In this document: one piece after another, positions 42,791 through 53,652 of the stretch
Numbering within the stretch: position 1 is the stretch's first letter
Layout: the number at the start of each line of letters is the position of its first letter
Source: Thermosipho ferrireducens
GTDB lineage: Bacteria > Thermotogota > Thermotogae > Thermotogales > Fervidobacteriaceae
Direction: 5' to 3'
Assembly: GCF_017358165.1 (NCBI RefSeq)
Contig: NZ_CP071446.1
Span: 1,116,001 to 1,180,000, forward strand
DNA: 64,000 bases
Made by a program: the position numbers and the translations under genes
Notes under the pieces: generated by a model
Databases searched by the model: none
Seen by the model: the letters and a program-made list of their open reading frames with translations, nothing else
Told to the model about the DNA's origin: nothing

Positions 42791-43593
42791 GTGAGACAAA
42801 AGTAAGAGTCATAAGTGCCTTAATAATTGCGCCATTTGTAGTTGCGTGTTTTGTAGCTTATAATAGCCTGGTTGGACTGGTAGCTTCTATAGTGTTTTTG
42901 TCAAGCTCTGAACTATTTTTTTCTACGTTAAAAAAATACAGAAAAATGGGAACACTATTTTTTTATATTGCTATAGTTACATCATATCCTGTGTTGTATG
43001 GGATAGTTTTTAAAGACAGACCTCTTGAGTTACTCAGTGTTTTATTTATAACAGGAATAACTGGTACTTTATATTCTGTTAGAAGACTTGATAGGGTTCT
43101 CGAACATTATTTGATGTTTGCTCTGGCATTAATTTATATATCATTTAATTTGTCTTTTTTTATACCAATGTATGCAAAACATGGAGCTGCGTTGGCACTT
43201 TTAACACTTACGTTAAGCTGGGCGTTTGATTCTTTTGCATACTTTACTGGTGTGAACTTTGGAAAACACAAGATATCAAAAGTTTATAGTCCTAACAAAA
43301 GTATTGAAGGTGTTATTGGAGGAATTTTTGGAACTGTTTTATACTCATTTATTTATCTCTGGATTGCCAATATTTTTGTTTCTGAAAACATACCACTCTG
43401 GTATTCTTTACCGTTTGGAATTATCACGGGCTTTTTTGATACGTTTGGAGATTTGTTTGAATCTTCCATAAAGAGAGTGTATAGCGTAAAACATATGGGT
43501 AGTATAATGCCAGGTCATGGAGGAATGTTAGACAGAATAGATGGTTTATTATTTGTTGTTCCAATAATTTATATTTTCTTAGAATACTTCTAA
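42787..43593 (+). CDS. cdsA: Phosphatidate cytidylyltransferase
   Basis: 268 residues with about eight membrane helices. The C-terminal signature is present: 'LSWAFDSFAYFTGVNFGKHKIS', then 'YSPNKSIEGVIGGIFG', and the catalytic 'DTFGDLFESSIKRVYSVKHMGSIMPGHGGMLDRIDG' region with its conserved Asp residues. It activates phosphatidic acid with CTP to CDP-diacylglycerol for phospholipid synthesis, working downstream of PlsY (55.7 kb). The GTG overlaps the uppS stop. AlaS follows after 22 bp. Confidence 0.94.
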   Translation: MSETKVRVISALIIAPFVVACFVAYNSLVGLVASIVFLSSSELFFSTLKKYRKMGTLFFYIAIVTSYPVLYGIVFKDRPLELLSVLFITGITGTLYSVRRLDRVLEHYLMFALALIYISFNLSFFIPMYAKHGAALALLTLTLSWAFDSFAYFTGVNFGKHKISKVYSPNKSIEGVIGGIFGTVLYSFIYLWIANIFVSENIPLWYSLPFGIITGFFDTFGDLFESSIKRVYSVKHMGSIMPGHGGMLDRIDGLLFVVPIIYIFLEYF

Positions 43594-43615
43594 TTGTCTC
43601 AGGAGGTGCTGAAGT

Positions 43616-46210
43616 TTGAAATATATGGAATCTTCGGAAATAAGGAGAACATTTCTTGAGTTTTTTGAGAAAAAAGGGCATAAAATATTACCAAGCGCAT
43701 CGTTGGTACCTAATGATCCTCAACTTCTTTTTACTGTGGCTGGAATGGTTCCATTTAAACCTATATTTTGGGGAAAGGTAAAACCTGTTTATCGTAGGGT
43801 AGCGACATGTCAAAAATGTATAAGGACCACAGACATAGAAAATGTTGGAAAAACTCCAAGGCATCATACATTCTTTGAAATGCTTGGAAATTTTTCATTT
43901 GGAGATTATTTTAAGGAAAAGGCTATTGAATGGGCCTGGGAATTTGTAACTCAAATTTTGGAAGTTCCTGAGGATAAACTCTGGATTTCTGTCTATGAAG
44001 AAGATGAAGAAGCTTATAAAATCTGGAGTGGGCTGGGAATACCTGAATATAAAATTGTAAAAATGGGAAAAGAGGATAATTTCTGGGGACCTGTGGGGCC
44101 AACAGGCCCCTGTGGCCCTGATACGGAGATATTTTATGATACTGGTATAGAAGTTCCAACCATTGACGGAAAATCCCCGACGCCTGCCAATACAGAAGGT
44201 CGTTTTGTTGAGATATGGAATCTGGTATTTACAGAATTTTATCAGGATGAAAGTGGGAAACTGCATCCATTGGAAAAAAAGAACATAGATACCGGTGCAG
44301 GATTAGAAAGAATAGCTGCCATGATGCAGGGAGTTTATTATAATTTTGATACAGATTTATTTGAACCGATTATCAAAAGGATAGAAGAAGTTTTAGGGGT
44401 AAAATATAAAGATTTAAAAAAGACAGATGTTTCTATAAGAGTAATAGCAGATCATGTGCGGGCTGTGACCTTCCTGATAGCCGATGGAGTGTTGCCTTCA
44501 AATGAAGGAAGAGGTTATGTGCTGAGAAGAATATTGAGAAGAGCGTTAAGGCATGGAGCACTGCTGAATTCAAAAGAACCATTTTTATATAAAGTTGTTG
44601 ACGCTGTGGTTGAGAAAATGGGTAGCATTTATCCACAGATAAAGAAAAGGGCGAGTTTCATAAAGGAAATAACTCTGGGAGAAGAAGAAAGATTTTTAAA
44701 GAATTTAAGCAGGGGTTTAGAACTCGTTGAGAAAATAGCTCACGAAAATAATCTTTACATAAGCGGCGAAAATGCATTTAAACTTTATGATACATATGGA
44801 TTTCCAATTGATATTCTTAAAGACATAGCTGAAGAGAATGGGTACGAGCTTGATGAAGAAGGTTTTGAAAAATATATGTCTGAACAGAGAGAACGTGCGC
44901 GTGCCGCTCTCGGGAATGTGGAATTTTCTAAGAAGACCGATTATGAAAATTTAAATGTAAAGACAGAATTTGTCGGGTACGAGAAAATGTATAGCACTTC
45001 AAAAGTGCTATCAATAAAAAAAGGCAACAATTTTGTCGAACATATAGAGAATTCAGAAGGGGAAATAGTGTTATCTGTAACCCCTTTTTATCCTGAAAAG
45101 GGTGGACAGGTTGCAGATACAGGTGTAATAAAAGGACCAGCTGGTGAAATGGAAGTAGTCCATGTGTATTCCCCTGTTGAAGGAGTAATAGTTCATAAAG
45201 GCTATGTGAGCGGAAGAATTTTAGTAAACGACATGGTTGAAGCCAAAGTAGATACGGAAAAACGTAAATACACAATGAAGAATCACACAGCAACTCACAT
45301 CTTGCATGCGGCTTTAAGAAAATTGCTTGGAGAACATGTAAAACAGGCTGGATCTTTAGTTGAACCCAGGAGACTTAGATTTGATTTTACACATTATAAA
45401 GCGCTTTCAAAAGAGGAGATTGTAAAAATAGAGAATCTGGTGAATGATGTTATTATGCGGGCTATTCCTGTTGTTGTTGAGGAAAAAGCGTATAGTGAAG
45501 CAGTTAGAGAAGGAGCTGTAGCGTTGTTTGAAGAGAAGTATGGAGATGTTGTAAGAGTAGTGAAAGTAGGAGAATTTAGTGAAGAACTATGTGGAGGTAC
45601 GCACGTTCATAATACCGGAGAAATAGGTCTTTTCAAGATTGTATCCGAGAGTTCGGTAAGTGCTGGAGTCAGGAGAATAGAAGCCATAACAGGTATGAAC
45701 TTTTTGGAAAAGTATAGAGAACTGACAAAAATAGTTGATTCTGTTAAAGATGAGTTGGAAGTTTCAGAAAATGATATGATAGATAAAATTCAAAAATATA
45801 AGGAAGAAATTAAAAAATTAAAGAATGAGATTAAACAGTTGCGTTCTAAAAATATTAACTTTGATGAAATCTTTAAAAACTCAAAAAATATCAATAAAAT
45901 AAAATTCGTTACAGCAGTTTTTGAAGGAATGGATAGTAATGTACTAAGAGAAGTTGCTGATAAATTGATAGACAAAGGATTGGATCTTGTTGCGTTATTT
46001 AACGTGGTTAGTGAAGATAAGATTTTAATAGTTGTTAAGAGGAAGAAAGGTGTAGAAAATTTGCATTCTGGAAATATAGCAAAAGAGCTTGCCAGGATAT
46101 TAGGTGGAGGCGGAGGTGGACGTCCAGATTTCGCTCAGGCGGGTGGTAAGTTGAAAAATAAATTGCCTGAAGCGATTGAAAGGCTTGAAAGTTTAATAAA
46201 GGAGTGTTGA
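43616..46210 (+). CDS. alaS: Alanyl-tRNA synthetase
   Basis: 864 residues, full length. The class II core at the N-terminus includes '[17 protein letters not shown]' (motif 1) and '[18 protein letters not shown]'. The editing domain has zinc ligands in '[12 protein letters not shown]' and '[13 protein letters not shown]'. The C-Ala region ends with the Gly-rich '[16 protein letters not shown]'. It charges tRNA-Ala and clears mischarged Ser or Gly. The TTG start follows AGGAGGTG by seven bases. It is followed by mreB after 4 bp. Confidence 0.97.
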   Translation: MKYMESSEIRRTFLEFFEKKGHKILPSASLVPNDPQLLFTVAGMVPFKPIFWGKVKPVYRRVATCQKCIRTTDIENVGKTPRHHTFFEMLGNFSFGDYFKEKAIEWAWEFVTQILEVPEDKLWISVYEEDEEAYKIWSGLGIPEYKIVKMGKEDNFWGPVGPTGPCGPDTEIFYDTGIEVPTIDGKSPTPANTEGRFVEIWNLVFTEFYQDESGKLHPLEKKNIDTGAGLERIAAMMQGVYYNFDTDLFEPIIKRIEEVLGVKYKDLKKTDVSIRVIADHVRAVTFLIADGVLPSNEGRGYVLRRILRRALRHGALLNSKEPFLYKVVDAVVEKMGSIYPQIKKRASFIKEITLGEEERFLKNLSRGLELVEKIAHENNLYISGENAFKLYDTYGFPIDILKDIAEENGYELDEEGFEKYMSEQRERARAALGNVEFSKKTDYENLNVKTEFVGYEKMYSTSKVLSIKKGNNFVEHIENSEGEIVLSVTPFYPEKGGQVADTGVIKGPAGEMEVVHVYSPVEGVIVHKGYVSGRILVNDMVEAKVDTEKRKYTMKNHTATHILHAALRKLLGEHVKQAGSLVEPRRLRFDFTHYKALSKEEIVKIENLVNDVIMRAIPVVVEEKAYSEAVREGAVALFEEKYGDVVRVVKVGEFSEELCGGTHVHNTGEIGLFKIVSESSVSAGVRRIEAITGMNFLEKYRELTKIVDSVKDELEVSENDMIDKIQKYKEEIKKLKNEIKQLRSKNINFDEIFKNSKNINKIKFVTAVFEGMDSNVLREVADKLIDKGLDLVALFNVVSEDKILIVVKRKKGVENLHSGNIAKELARILGGGGGGRPDFAQAGGKLKNKLPEAIERLESLIKEC

Positions 46211-46214
46211 GTGT

Positions 46215-47231
46215 ATGATTTTTAAAAGACAGGATCTGGGAATAGATTTAGGTACGGCGAATACGTTAGTTTATGTGAAAGGTAAAGGAATAGTTGTAAA
46301 TGAACCATCTGTAGTGGCGATAAATGTCGAAACTGAGGAAGTTATAAAAGTGGGGGAAGAAGCAAAGAGAATGCTCGGGAAAACCCCGGCATATATTAAA
46401 GCCATTCGTCCGTTAAAAGATGGTGTTATAGCAGATTACAATATTGCCCTGGCAATGCTCAATTATTTTATAAATAGGGCTCAAAATGGTTTTTCGTTGT
46501 TCAGACCAATGGTGGTTGTAGGCGTTCCTGTTGGTATAACAGAGGTAGAAAGCAGAGCTATTTTAGAAGCAGGGAACGAAGCAGGAGCAAAGCGTGTATT
46601 TTTAATAGAAGAACCTATGGCTACGGCAATTGGGGCAAATCTTAATGTTGAAGAACCTTCTGGAAATATGGTAATTGATATTGGTGGAGGAACCACGGAA
46701 ATAGCTGTTATATCTCTTGGAAGCCTTGTGACGTGGACTTCCATCAGGTTAGCTGGAGATGAATTGGATGAGTCAATAGTTCAGTATGTTCGCGAAATAT
46801 ACAGGGTTATTATAGGAGAAAGAACTGCAGAACGTGTGAAAATGGAAATAGGGAACGTTTACCCTGACAAAGAATATGATGAACTTGAGACATATATAAC
46901 AGGGATTGACCTTTCAACGGGGCTTCCTAAAAAATTAATATTAAAAGGCGGAGAAATCAGGGAAGCTTTGAAGCCCATTGTTATGCAAATTATAGATGCA
47001 ACAAAGTCTACCATAGAAAAAACTCCTCCAGAACTTGTTGCGGATATTACTGAAAAAGGAATAGTTGTAGCAGGTGGTGGTTCTCTCTTGAGAGGAATAA
47101 CTAAGTTAATTTCTAAAGAAACTGGTATAGATGCTATAAGGGCTGATGAACCTATGACATGCGTTGCGCGTGGAGCTGGTATGGTATTAGATAAGCTTGA
47201 TATACTTTCGCGATTAAGGAGGAACGAATGA
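46215..47231 (+). CDS. mreB: Rod shape-determining protein MreB
   Basis: A 338-residue bacterial actin. '[19 protein letters not shown]' (phosphate 1), '[17 protein letters not shown]' (phosphate 2) and '[14 protein letters not shown]' (adenosine) are all present, with '[13 protein letters not shown]' and 'FINRAQ'. It forms membrane-bound filaments that steer lateral wall synthesis. The ATG is 4 bp after the alaS stop. The next gene overlaps by four bases and is the likely MreC partner. Confidence 0.96.
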   Translation: MIFKRQDLGIDLGTANTLVYVKGKGIVVNEPSVVAINVETEEVIKVGEEAKRMLGKTPAYIKAIRPLKDGVIADYNIALAMLNYFINRAQNGFSLFRPMVVVGVPVGITEVESRAILEAGNEAGAKRVFLIEEPMATAIGANLNVEEPSGNMVIDIGGGTTEIAVISLGSLVTWTSIRLAGDELDESIVQYVREIYRVIIGERTAERVKMEIGNVYPDKEYDELETYITGIDLSTGLPKKLILKGGEIREALKPIVMQIIDATKSTIEKTPPELVADITEKGIVVAGGGSLLRGITKLISKETGIDAIRADEPMTCVARGAGMVLDKLDILSRLRRNE

Positions 47232-47863
47232 AATCAGAAATATTGGTCTTTTCTATATTGATGCTTCTATTTCTGTTTTTTTTCAATCTAATTTTTGAGA
47301 ACTATCCTGCGGAGTTCGTTTATAATATTTATCGGGAATTTTCGTACCCTTTGTTTTATTTTAGAAAAACAGTAAATGAATTTTTTGATAGTAAAAACTA
47401 CGTGTATAATATAACACTTTTTGGGGATTCTTTAACCACTCACGATATTATAAGCGAAGATGCAGAAGGTTTCTATTTGTATAAAGTTGAGACAAGAGGG
47501 TTAGTGTTTACAATAGATGGAAGTTTTGTGGGATTTGTGAGAGAGACAGGAAAATATGCGTATTTTAAAAAATGGTGGTATGATTCTTTCAGAGTAACGG
47601 TAGTGGCTGAAGAAAAGTTGGAAATAGAAGCTTTTTACAATAGGGGAAACTTAATTATAGAAGATAACATAAAAGTAAATAATGCAAATGTCTATTTATC
47701 TAAATTTTTACCTTATGGAAGACTTTTGGCTGCTAATGAGATAAGAATCGGAAGGGTAGTCAGTGGAAAATTTTATCCAGATATTCCTGAGATTGGTATA
47801 AAAACTAAATTGGTTGTTGTTGAGGATTATTTGAAGGGGGGAAATTCCAATGGCGGCTTATGA
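47228..47863 (+). CDS. MreC-like protein, short and diverged
   Basis: 211 residues. One N-terminal membrane segment ([19 protein letters not shown]) is followed by a short helical stretch instead of MreC's usual long coiled coil. A beta-rich part comes next, with '[19 protein letters not shown]' (where MreC has its 'GLVG.V' turns) and a final '[21 protein letters not shown]' strand region. Position directly after mreB with a four-base overlap is where mreC belongs. It is shorter than typical MreC (~270-300). No mreD-like multi-pass gene follows. The call rests mainly on position. Confidence 0.6.
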   Translation: MKSEILVFSILMLLFLFFFNLIFENYPAEFVYNIYREFSYPLFYFRKTVNEFFDSKNYVYNITLFGDSLTTHDIISEDAEGFYLYKVETRGLVFTIDGSFVGFVRETGKYAYFKKWWYDSFRVTVVAEEKLEIEAFYNRGNLIIEDNIKVNNANVYLSKFLPYGRLLAANEIRIGRVVSGKFYPDIPEIGIKTKLVVVEDYLKGGNSNGGL

Positions 47864-48443
47864 GAAAATGAGCAAAGAAGAACTTATTAAGAAGCTAAGG
47901 GAACTTGAGGATGAGAATACAGCTTTAAAGAATAGGCAAAACGAGCTCGAGTCGCTTTTGTACGAATATTCGGAGATAGTTAAAAGGCAGTTTGAATCTT
48001 TCGATAGTTTTATAAAAGACATTGGTACAAAACGAATGATTGATCCGCTTACCAGGGTATACTCTCGCGAACATATTTATAAGTTAATAAATTACTATCA
48101 TCAAAAGGCTTTTGAGGAAAATTTTGAATATTCGTTAATAACTGTAAAGGCGTTAAGTTTTGGCGAAAGTAAAGAATTAGAAAAAGAGCATACCCTTATT
48201 TTAATAGGGAAAGTTTTAAGAGAAGCTGTAAGGGTACCACTCGACAGTATAGGACGATATAATGAAAATACTTTTATAGTTCTTCTTACTGAAATCACAC
48301 GTGAAGATGCTATAAAAGTTAAAGAACGAATAGCAAAACTTTTAGAGCTTAAAATTCCTGAGCTTAAATTTGAAATAAAATTAGCTTCATATCCTTCTGA
48401 TTCTACTAATTTAGAAGAGCTAATTGATATGGTTAAGGACTGA
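47850..48443 (+). CDS. Degenerate GGDEF-domain protein with coiled-coil N-terminus
   Basis: 197 residues. A coiled coil (ELIKKLRELEDENTALKNRQNELESLL) leads into a GGDEF-like domain opening with 'MIDPLTRVYSREHIYKLI', the usual DxLT entry. The active-site loop GG(D/E)EF is replaced by 'GRYNENTFIVLL', so the metal- and GTP-binding residues are lost. It cannot be expected to make c-di-GMP and may act as a sensor or scaffold. It has no membrane segment. It overlaps the MreC-like gene by 14 bp and precedes murA by 6 bp, so it probably has an envelope-linked role (inference). Confidence 0.8.
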   Translation: MAAYEKMSKEELIKKLRELEDENTALKNRQNELESLLYEYSEIVKRQFESFDSFIKDIGTKRMIDPLTRVYSREHIYKLINYYHQKAFEENFEYSLITVKALSFGESKELEKEHTLILIGKVLREAVRVPLDSIGRYNENTFIVLLTEITREDAIKVKERIAKLLELKIPELKFEIKLASYPSDSTNLEELIDMVKD

Positions 48444-48449
48444 GATAAC

Positions 48450-49700
48450 ATGGGATACTTTTTAGTTAAAAAATCTACCTTAGAGGGAACAGTTAAGATC
48501 TCCGGTGCTAAAAATTCTGCACTTCCCATTCTGGCAGCATCTTTGTTAACGGATGAACAGGTTGTATTAAAAAATATTCCCGACCTTGCCGATGTGCAAA
48601 CCATGTTTTGTATTCTCAGAGAAGCGGGGAAAAAAGTTGTTTTTGAAAATAACACAGTAACCATAAGTGGCCAGGTGAAAAATGGAGAAATTTCTTACGA
48701 ACTTGTTAGGAGAATGAGAGCTTCTTTTAATGTATTGGGGCCACTTGCATCTGTTTTGGGAAGCGCAAAAGTTGCATTGCCAGGGGGATGTGCTATAGGT
48801 GTTAGACCAGTAGATTTTCATATAAAAGGTCTGGAAAGATTAGGGTTTGTTATAGAAATAGAACACGGTGAAATATGTGCGAAATTTGAAAAAAAAGAAA
48901 GAGAAGTGACTTATTTTCTGCCATTTCCAAGTGTTGGGGCCACAGAGCATATTATGACAACCGCTGTTTTACTTAATGGGATTACAATTATAGAAAATGC
49001 TGCTATGGAACCGGAAATAGTAGATCTTCAGGATTTTCTAAATAAAATGGGAGGAAAAGTTAAAGGTGCAGGGTCTAACAGGATAGAGATAGAGGGTGTT
49101 TCTTCGTTAAAAGGGGTAGAATATACCATAATTCCAGACAGAATAGAGGCAGGAACATATGCAATAGCATTAGCTGCGACTGGAGGCTCAGGCTTTGTTG
49201 AGAACATTGTTCCAGAACATCTTGAAACACTGTGGGAGATTTTGAAGCAAACCGGTACGACAGTAAAAAAATTTAAAGATAAGATATTTATAAAAGCACC
49301 TGAAAAAAAATATTCAGCAAAAATTAATGTTTTACCATATCCCGGTTTTCCCACAGACCTTCAACCTCAAATAATGGTTTACCTGTCCACAGCCTCTGGC
49401 GTGAGTACAATAACAGAAAATGTATTTAAAAATAGATTTTTGCATGTAGATGAACTAAGAAGGATGGGAGCTGATATATATTTATCAGATGGAACAGCGA
49501 TTATAAATGGAGTAAAAAGTTTAAGTGGAGCCAAAGTGGAAGGAACGGATTTGAGAGCAAGCGCTGCGCTTTTGATAGCAGGATTTATGGCAAATGGCTA
49601 TACTGAGATACATAATGATTTTCATATTTTACGTGGTTATGAAAGAGTTGTGGATAAATTTAGAAAATTAAATGGAATAATTGAGCATGTAGAAAGATAA
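48450..49700 (+). CDS. murA: UDP-N-acetylglucosamine 1-carboxyvinyltransferase MurA
   Basis: A 416-residue inside-out barrel enzyme. '[16 protein letters not shown]' holds the Lys-Asn pair (K21, N22). '[15 protein letters not shown]' holds the fosfomycin-target C114. '[17 protein letters not shown]' and '[14 protein letters not shown]' complete the active site, and '[15 protein letters not shown]' is near the end. It transfers enolpyruvate to UDP-GlcNAc, the first committed step of peptidoglycan. The gene sits after the shape genes in the same run. The ATG lies 6 bp after the previous stop. Confidence 0.96.
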   Translation: MGYFLVKKSTLEGTVKISGAKNSALPILAASLLTDEQVVLKNIPDLADVQTMFCILREAGKKVVFENNTVTISGQVKNGEISYELVRRMRASFNVLGPLASVLGSAKVALPGGCAIGVRPVDFHIKGLERLGFVIEIEHGEICAKFEKKEREVTYFLPFPSVGATEHIMTTAVLLNGITIIENAAMEPEIVDLQDFLNKMGGKVKGAGSNRIEIEGVSSLKGVEYTIIPDRIEAGTYAIALAATGGSGFVENIVPEHLETLWEILKQTGTTVKKFKDKIFIKAPEKKYSAKINVLPYPGFPTDLQPQIMVYLSTASGVSTITENVFKNRFLHVDELRRMGADIYLSDGTAIINGVKSLSGAKVEGTDLRASAALLIAGFMANGYTEIHNDFHILRGYERVVDKFRKLNGIIEHVER

Positions 49701-49718
49701 CTGAGGAGGGCAAACAAT

Positions 49719-51506
49719 TTGGAGAGAAAACTTTTTCTCTTTTTTATAGACGTTGTCGTAACATTAATTGCAGGAATATTTGCTTTGTTTGTAAGATTTG
49801 GTTTTGATTTTTTGGAGATGGGTAAGTATAATGAGTCAGTTTATATTTATGTTGCTATTGCTTCTGCGGTGTATATAATTAATGGTAACTATTCAATAAT
49901 ATGGCGTTATGCCAGTCCCAAGGATTTTTTGTTGGTTTTCCGGGGGTCATTTATAGCGTATCTATCGGCACTTGCCTTTTTTTATATATATAGGGATATT
50001 GTTTTGCCGCGTTCTGTTGGAATGATAACTTTTTTGGGGTCTTACGTCTTACTTATAACTGCTCGATTGTTTTATCAGTTTTTTGTCCATATTTCGAAAA
50101 GAAGTGAAAAGAAAATAGTGGTAATTGGTGCCGGTGACGCTGGAGTTATGATAACCAATGAGTTGCACAGAACGGGGACGGGAAGAGTAGTTGCTTTTGT
50201 CGATGATTCCAGATCAAAAATAGGAAGACGAATACTTGGAATAAAAGTAGATGGACCAATAAATAAAGTAATGGATGTTGTGCATCTCTATGACGCAGAT
50301 GAAGTGCTTATTGCTATTCCCTCTGCAACTGGTGATCAGATAAGAAAAATATTAAAATATTTAAATCTTGACAAAGTTAAGGTGAAGATTTTGCCAAGAG
50401 TTGAAGAATTATTAAAAGATAGAGTGGAGTTAAAAGATATAAGGGATCTTTCTCTGGAAGATATTATTGGAAGAGAGTCTGTTAAAGTTGATCTTGAAAC
50501 AATTTCAAGATACATAAGAGATAAGGTAGTTTTGGTAACTGGTGCCGGTGGAAGTATTGGAAGTGAACTTTGTAGGCAAATAGCTAAACAAATGCCAAAA
50601 CGATTAATTTTATTAGGGCGTGGAGAAAATAGCATATATGAAATTAATGAGGAACTGGCAGAATCATTTCCAGATTTACATATAGATAGAGTTATAGGAG
50701 ATGTTGAGAATGAAGAATGGATGAAAACCGTTTTTAAAAGATATAGCCCAGAAATAGTTTTTCACGCTGCTGCTCACAAGCATGTTCCTTTAATGGAAGA
50801 AAATCCATATGAAGCCATACGTGTAAACGTGTTTGGAACAATTAATCTTGTGAAAAATGCCTGCGAGTTTAATGTAGAAAGGTTTATATTTATTTCAACT
50901 GACAAGGCTGTTAATCCCACATCATTTATGGGACTTAGTAAAAGGATAGCGGAGCTTTATGTTCTTTCTAATACTAAGGAATGTGTTACTAAATTTGCTG
51001 TGGTAAGGTTTGGGAATGTTATAGGAAGCCGGGGAAGTGTACTCTGGAAATTCAAAAAGCAGATAGAGCAAAATAAGCCGATTACAATAACAGATCCAAG
51101 AATGAAAAGATATTTTATGAGTATCCCGGAAGCTGTTTCACTTGTTCTGGAAGCAGGAGCGTATACTTATGAACGGAGTTTGTATGTGTTAAATATGGGC
51201 GAGCAAATTTCAGTTGAGCAGGTGGCACGTACACTTGCAAAATTAATGGGTAAAAGTGAAGTAGAAATAATATATACGGGTAAAAGACCAGGTGAAAAGC
51301 TTTATGAAGAATTGTTTTACGAATACGAAATACCAGTAGAAACATATCATAGTAAAATCTGGAGGGTTAAGGAATCTCCAATTTTTTCACGAGATGAAAT
51401 AGAATTTATGGCGAAAAAAATTTTAGAACATTTACAAAAATGGGAGATAAATGAGGCTTTGAAAATTGCCAAAAAAATTATTCCAGAACTTAATATTGAG
51501 AGATAA
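49719..51506 (+). CDS. CapD/WbpM-like nucleotide-sugar dehydratase/epimerase
   Basis: 595 residues. Four N-terminal membrane helices are followed by a first Rossmann-like domain ('KIVVIGAGDAGVMITNEL') and a second SDR domain ('VLVTGAGGSIGSELCRQIA', 'HAAAHKHVPLMEENPYEA', 'STDKAVNPTSFMGLSKRIAE'). The usual SMK-type triad of this family is in the last segment. Members convert UDP-GlcNAc to a 4-keto-6-deoxy sugar, the first step of many bacterial surface glycans. The TTG start follows GAGGAGGG. It joins WecB and TagA-like genes in a surface polysaccharide theme. Confidence 0.9.
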   Translation: MERKLFLFFIDVVVTLIAGIFALFVRFGFDFLEMGKYNESVYIYVAIASAVYIINGNYSIIWRYASPKDFLLVFRGSFIAYLSALAFFYIYRDIVLPRSVGMITFLGSYVLLITARLFYQFFVHISKRSEKKIVVIGAGDAGVMITNELHRTGTGRVVAFVDDSRSKIGRRILGIKVDGPINKVMDVVHLYDADEVLIAIPSATGDQIRKILKYLNLDKVKVKILPRVEELLKDRVELKDIRDLSLEDIIGRESVKVDLETISRYIRDKVVLVTGAGGSIGSELCRQIAKQMPKRLILLGRGENSIYEINEELAESFPDLHIDRVIGDVENEEWMKTVFKRYSPEIVFHAAAHKHVPLMEENPYEAIRVNVFGTINLVKNACEFNVERFIFISTDKAVNPTSFMGLSKRIAELYVLSNTKECVTKFAVVRFGNVIGSRGSVLWKFKKQIEQNKPITITDPRMKRYFMSIPEAVSLVLEAGAYTYERSLYVLNMGEQISVEQVARTLAKLMGKSEVEIIYTGKRPGEKLYEELFYEYEIPVETYHSKIWRVKESPIFSRDEIEFMAKKILEHLQKWEINEALKIAKKIIPELNIER

Positions 51507-51527
51507 AAGGTTTGGAAGGAGGATTTC

Positions 51528-52058
51528 ATGAAATTTATAGAGAGTTTTATAATGAAGTATGTAAAAAGAGATAAAAAAGAATATTTAAAAAAAGTTGTTA
51601 CTAAACTTTCGGAGTTTTTAGAAAATGGTGTGAAATGTGTTATTCAACCTAATGAAAATTATGGACGGTTAAGATTAGAAATTTATGAGGACGAACATGA
51701 CAACGATCTGGTTTATTTTTCAGGATTGGCTCTGCCGGAAGAACCAATGGAATGGATTTTTGATACATCAGAATATAGAACTTTTTCAGAAAAATTAAGC
51801 CTTTCAAAATCGCTGATAACTAATGTAGAATTGGCAGAAATTCCAGAGAATGAAATTTTAACTGTAAGAAGACTTATTTTAAAAAATGATACAGCATACG
51901 TTATTGTAGATAAGGAAAACACCAGGAATATGAATAACAGAGAAATTGCAGTTGAAATATTAAATTATTTATTGAAGAACGAGTTTTTAGTTGAGGAATT
52001 CTCAATAGAAAATTATGAAATAGAGATAGAAGCGGAATTAACGGATTTTTTTCAGTAG
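51528..52058 (+). CDS. Unrecognised soluble protein
   Basis: 176 residues, acidic overall, with no signal or membrane segment. Predicted helices at the N-terminus (FIESFIMKYVKRDKKEYLKKVV) are followed by a mixed alpha/beta part. Features such as 'YGRLRLEIYEDEHDND' and 'LRKNDTAYVIVDKENTR'-like 'LILKNDTAYVIVDKEN' show alternating strands. No family or motif was recognised. The ATG follows TGGAAGGAGG. It lies between the CapD-like gene and a small membrane gene and is probably co-transcribed with both. Confidence 0.75.
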   Translation: MKFIESFIMKYVKRDKKEYLKKVVTKLSEFLENGVKCVIQPNENYGRLRLEIYEDEHDNDLVYFSGLALPEEPMEWIFDTSEYRTFSEKLSLSKSLITNVELAEIPENEILTVRRLILKNDTAYVIVDKENTRNMNNREIAVEILNYLLKNEFLVEEFSIENYEIEIEAELTDFFQ

Positions 52059-52075
52059 AGGAGGTGTTTATTGCA

Positions 52076-52357
52076 ATGTTTGGGGGATTACTTATTGCGG
52101 CTGGTATTTTGTTAATTCTTGCGGTATTTTTTTCTTTAACTTCTCCGTTCTGGATATTCATAGGATTTCTCATCACAGCTGCTGGCCTTGGAATGATGAT
52201 AAAGAAATTTCCATCAGGTATAGGGGCTACTATAGTTGGAATAATAGTAATTCTTACAGCTTTTGAATTTATCAATATAGGATTCTGGGAGTTTATATTA
52301 GTATTAATTGGCGCTGGATTAATAGAAGGCGGAATAAAAGTGTTAATTTCTTCATGA
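52076..52357 (+). CDS. Small membrane protein
   Basis: 93 residues with three hydrophobic segments, each with Gly-rich helices (GGLLIAAGILLILAVFF, FWIFIGFLITAAGLGMMI, ATIVGIIVILTAFEFI). The pattern resembles small DUF-type membrane proteins; the molecular role is unknown. The ATG at 52076 follows AGGAGGTG at about 10 bp; the GTG 12 bases upstream lies within that site. It is the last gene before a gap of about 180 bp. Confidence 0.75.
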   Translation: MFGGLLIAAGILLILAVFFSLTSPFWIFIGFLITAAGLGMMIKKFPSGIGATIVGIIVILTAFEFINIGFWEFILVLIGAGLIEGGIKVLISS

Positions 52358-52464
52358 TAAGCTATTTTTTATATGTCTTTAAGTATAAACACCTTTTGTG
52401 AATTTAAGATACCAATAGAATATTTCAATAGAACCATGGTCATGTTTTAATGGTTCAAATATTT

Positions 52465-52494
52465 TTGTATAAATTTCATATCATCAGATATGAT
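52465..52494 (+). promoter_or_regulatory. Candidate promoter of the MFS-wecB group
   Basis: TTGTAT (52465-52470), an 18-bp spacer and TATGAT (52489-52494). The inverted repeat TATCAT-CAGAT-ATGATA overlaps the -10, so it may be a regulator site. Confidence 0.45.
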
Positions 52495-52535
52495 ACAGTT
52501 TGGTTATGATAAAATTATTTTGAGGTGATTTAATT

Positions 52536-53651
52536 TTGGAAAAAATTTTTACATATACAAGCATACTTATTATTTCTATTGTTATTAATACACTTGCTCC
52601 GCTTATGTCAACTTTGCAGGAGTCACTTAATATATCTATTGCTACTTCTTCATGGATACCAGTTGTCAGTCTCTTTGGAACAACTGTTTTTTCTTTGATA
52701 ATTTCTGTTCTAATGTCTCGAATAGGAGTAAAAACTGCAAATAATCTGGGATTTGCATTTATTTTAAGTGGTTCAGTTCTTTTTTTTGTATCGAAAACAA
52801 TTTCTCTGGTTTTAATTTCTGTTTTTCTTATTGGTTCGGGAACTGCTTTATTATTCACTTCACTTACTACTTTACTTGCTCACACAAAAAATCCTAAATA
52901 TGGGTTAACTCATGCCTTTTTTGGTATGGGAGGGATTTTAGCTCCCCTTTTTGTAAGAGAAATCATTTCTAAAAATATAGAGTACAATAATTTATATCTA
53001 ATATATGCTTTTGCAGTTGCTATTTTTATAGTCTGGAACATTTTTTCAAAGTTTCCAGAAACAAGATATGAAAAACTAAATTTTTTTGAGATCCGTACGA
53101 TTCTAAAAAAGCCAATAGTTTATATTACTATAATCTCGCTATTATTGTATTCTGGAAGTGAGATAGGTGTAATAACGTGGGCTGGTAATCTTTTTCTACA
53201 TTTTGGTATTAGTAAAGTTGTGGCCGCATCAGCTATAAGTATTTTCTGGATAACTTATACAATATCGCGAATGTTTAGTGATTTTTTAGGGGAAGTGTTG
53301 GGAGAAAAATTTCTCATTTATGTTGTAACCATAACTTCTTCAATAACTGTTTTTCTAATTATTGTATTTAAAGATTATCACATTTTTTGGGTGCTTGGAG
53401 CCATAATGGGACCTATTTTTCCAACAATTCAGAAATATGCTAATATGAGACTTGGAGGGCGTGAAGTAGGACTTTTGAATGGGTTAACGTATGCGTTTAC
53501 AGGTATAGGAGCAATGTTAATTTCGGGAATAATGGGAGCCATTTCGAATTTCGATATTTCCTTAATGTATTTAATACCGGCTTTGGGTTTATTTTTGGTT
53601 TTTATAATGCAACTTTTTGAATTAAAACAATCAAAGCAAGGAGGGAATTGA
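52536..53651 (+). CDS. MFS transporter
   Basis: 371 residues with about eleven to twelve membrane helices. Motif A-like loops are 'VLMSRIGVKTANNLG' and 'ISRMFSDFLGEVLGEKF'; the final half contains 'GAIMGPIFPTIQKYANMRLG'. It resembles the sugar-transporter-like FucP/Gls branch, but the substrate is unclear. The TTG start follows GAGGTGATTT. It lies one base before wecB, so the two are translated together. An exporter or sugar permease linked to surface polysaccharide building blocks is one possibility. Confidence 0.82.
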   Translation: MEKIFTYTSILIISIVINTLAPLMSTLQESLNISIATSSWIPVVSLFGTTVFSLIISVLMSRIGVKTANNLGFAFILSGSVLFFVSKTISLVLISVFLIGSGTALLFTSLTTLLAHTKNPKYGLTHAFFGMGGILAPLFVREIISKNIEYNNLYLIYAFAVAIFIVWNIFSKFPETRYEKLNFFEIRTILKKPIVYITIISLLLYSGSEIGVITWAGNLFLHFGISKVVAASAISIFWITYTISRMFSDFLGEVLGEKFLIYVVTITSSITVFLIIVFKDYHIFWVLGAIMGPIFPTIQKYANMRLGGREVGLLNGLTYAFTGIGAMLISGIMGAISNFDISLMYLIPALGLFLVFIMQLFELKQSKQGGN

Positions 53652-53652
53652 T

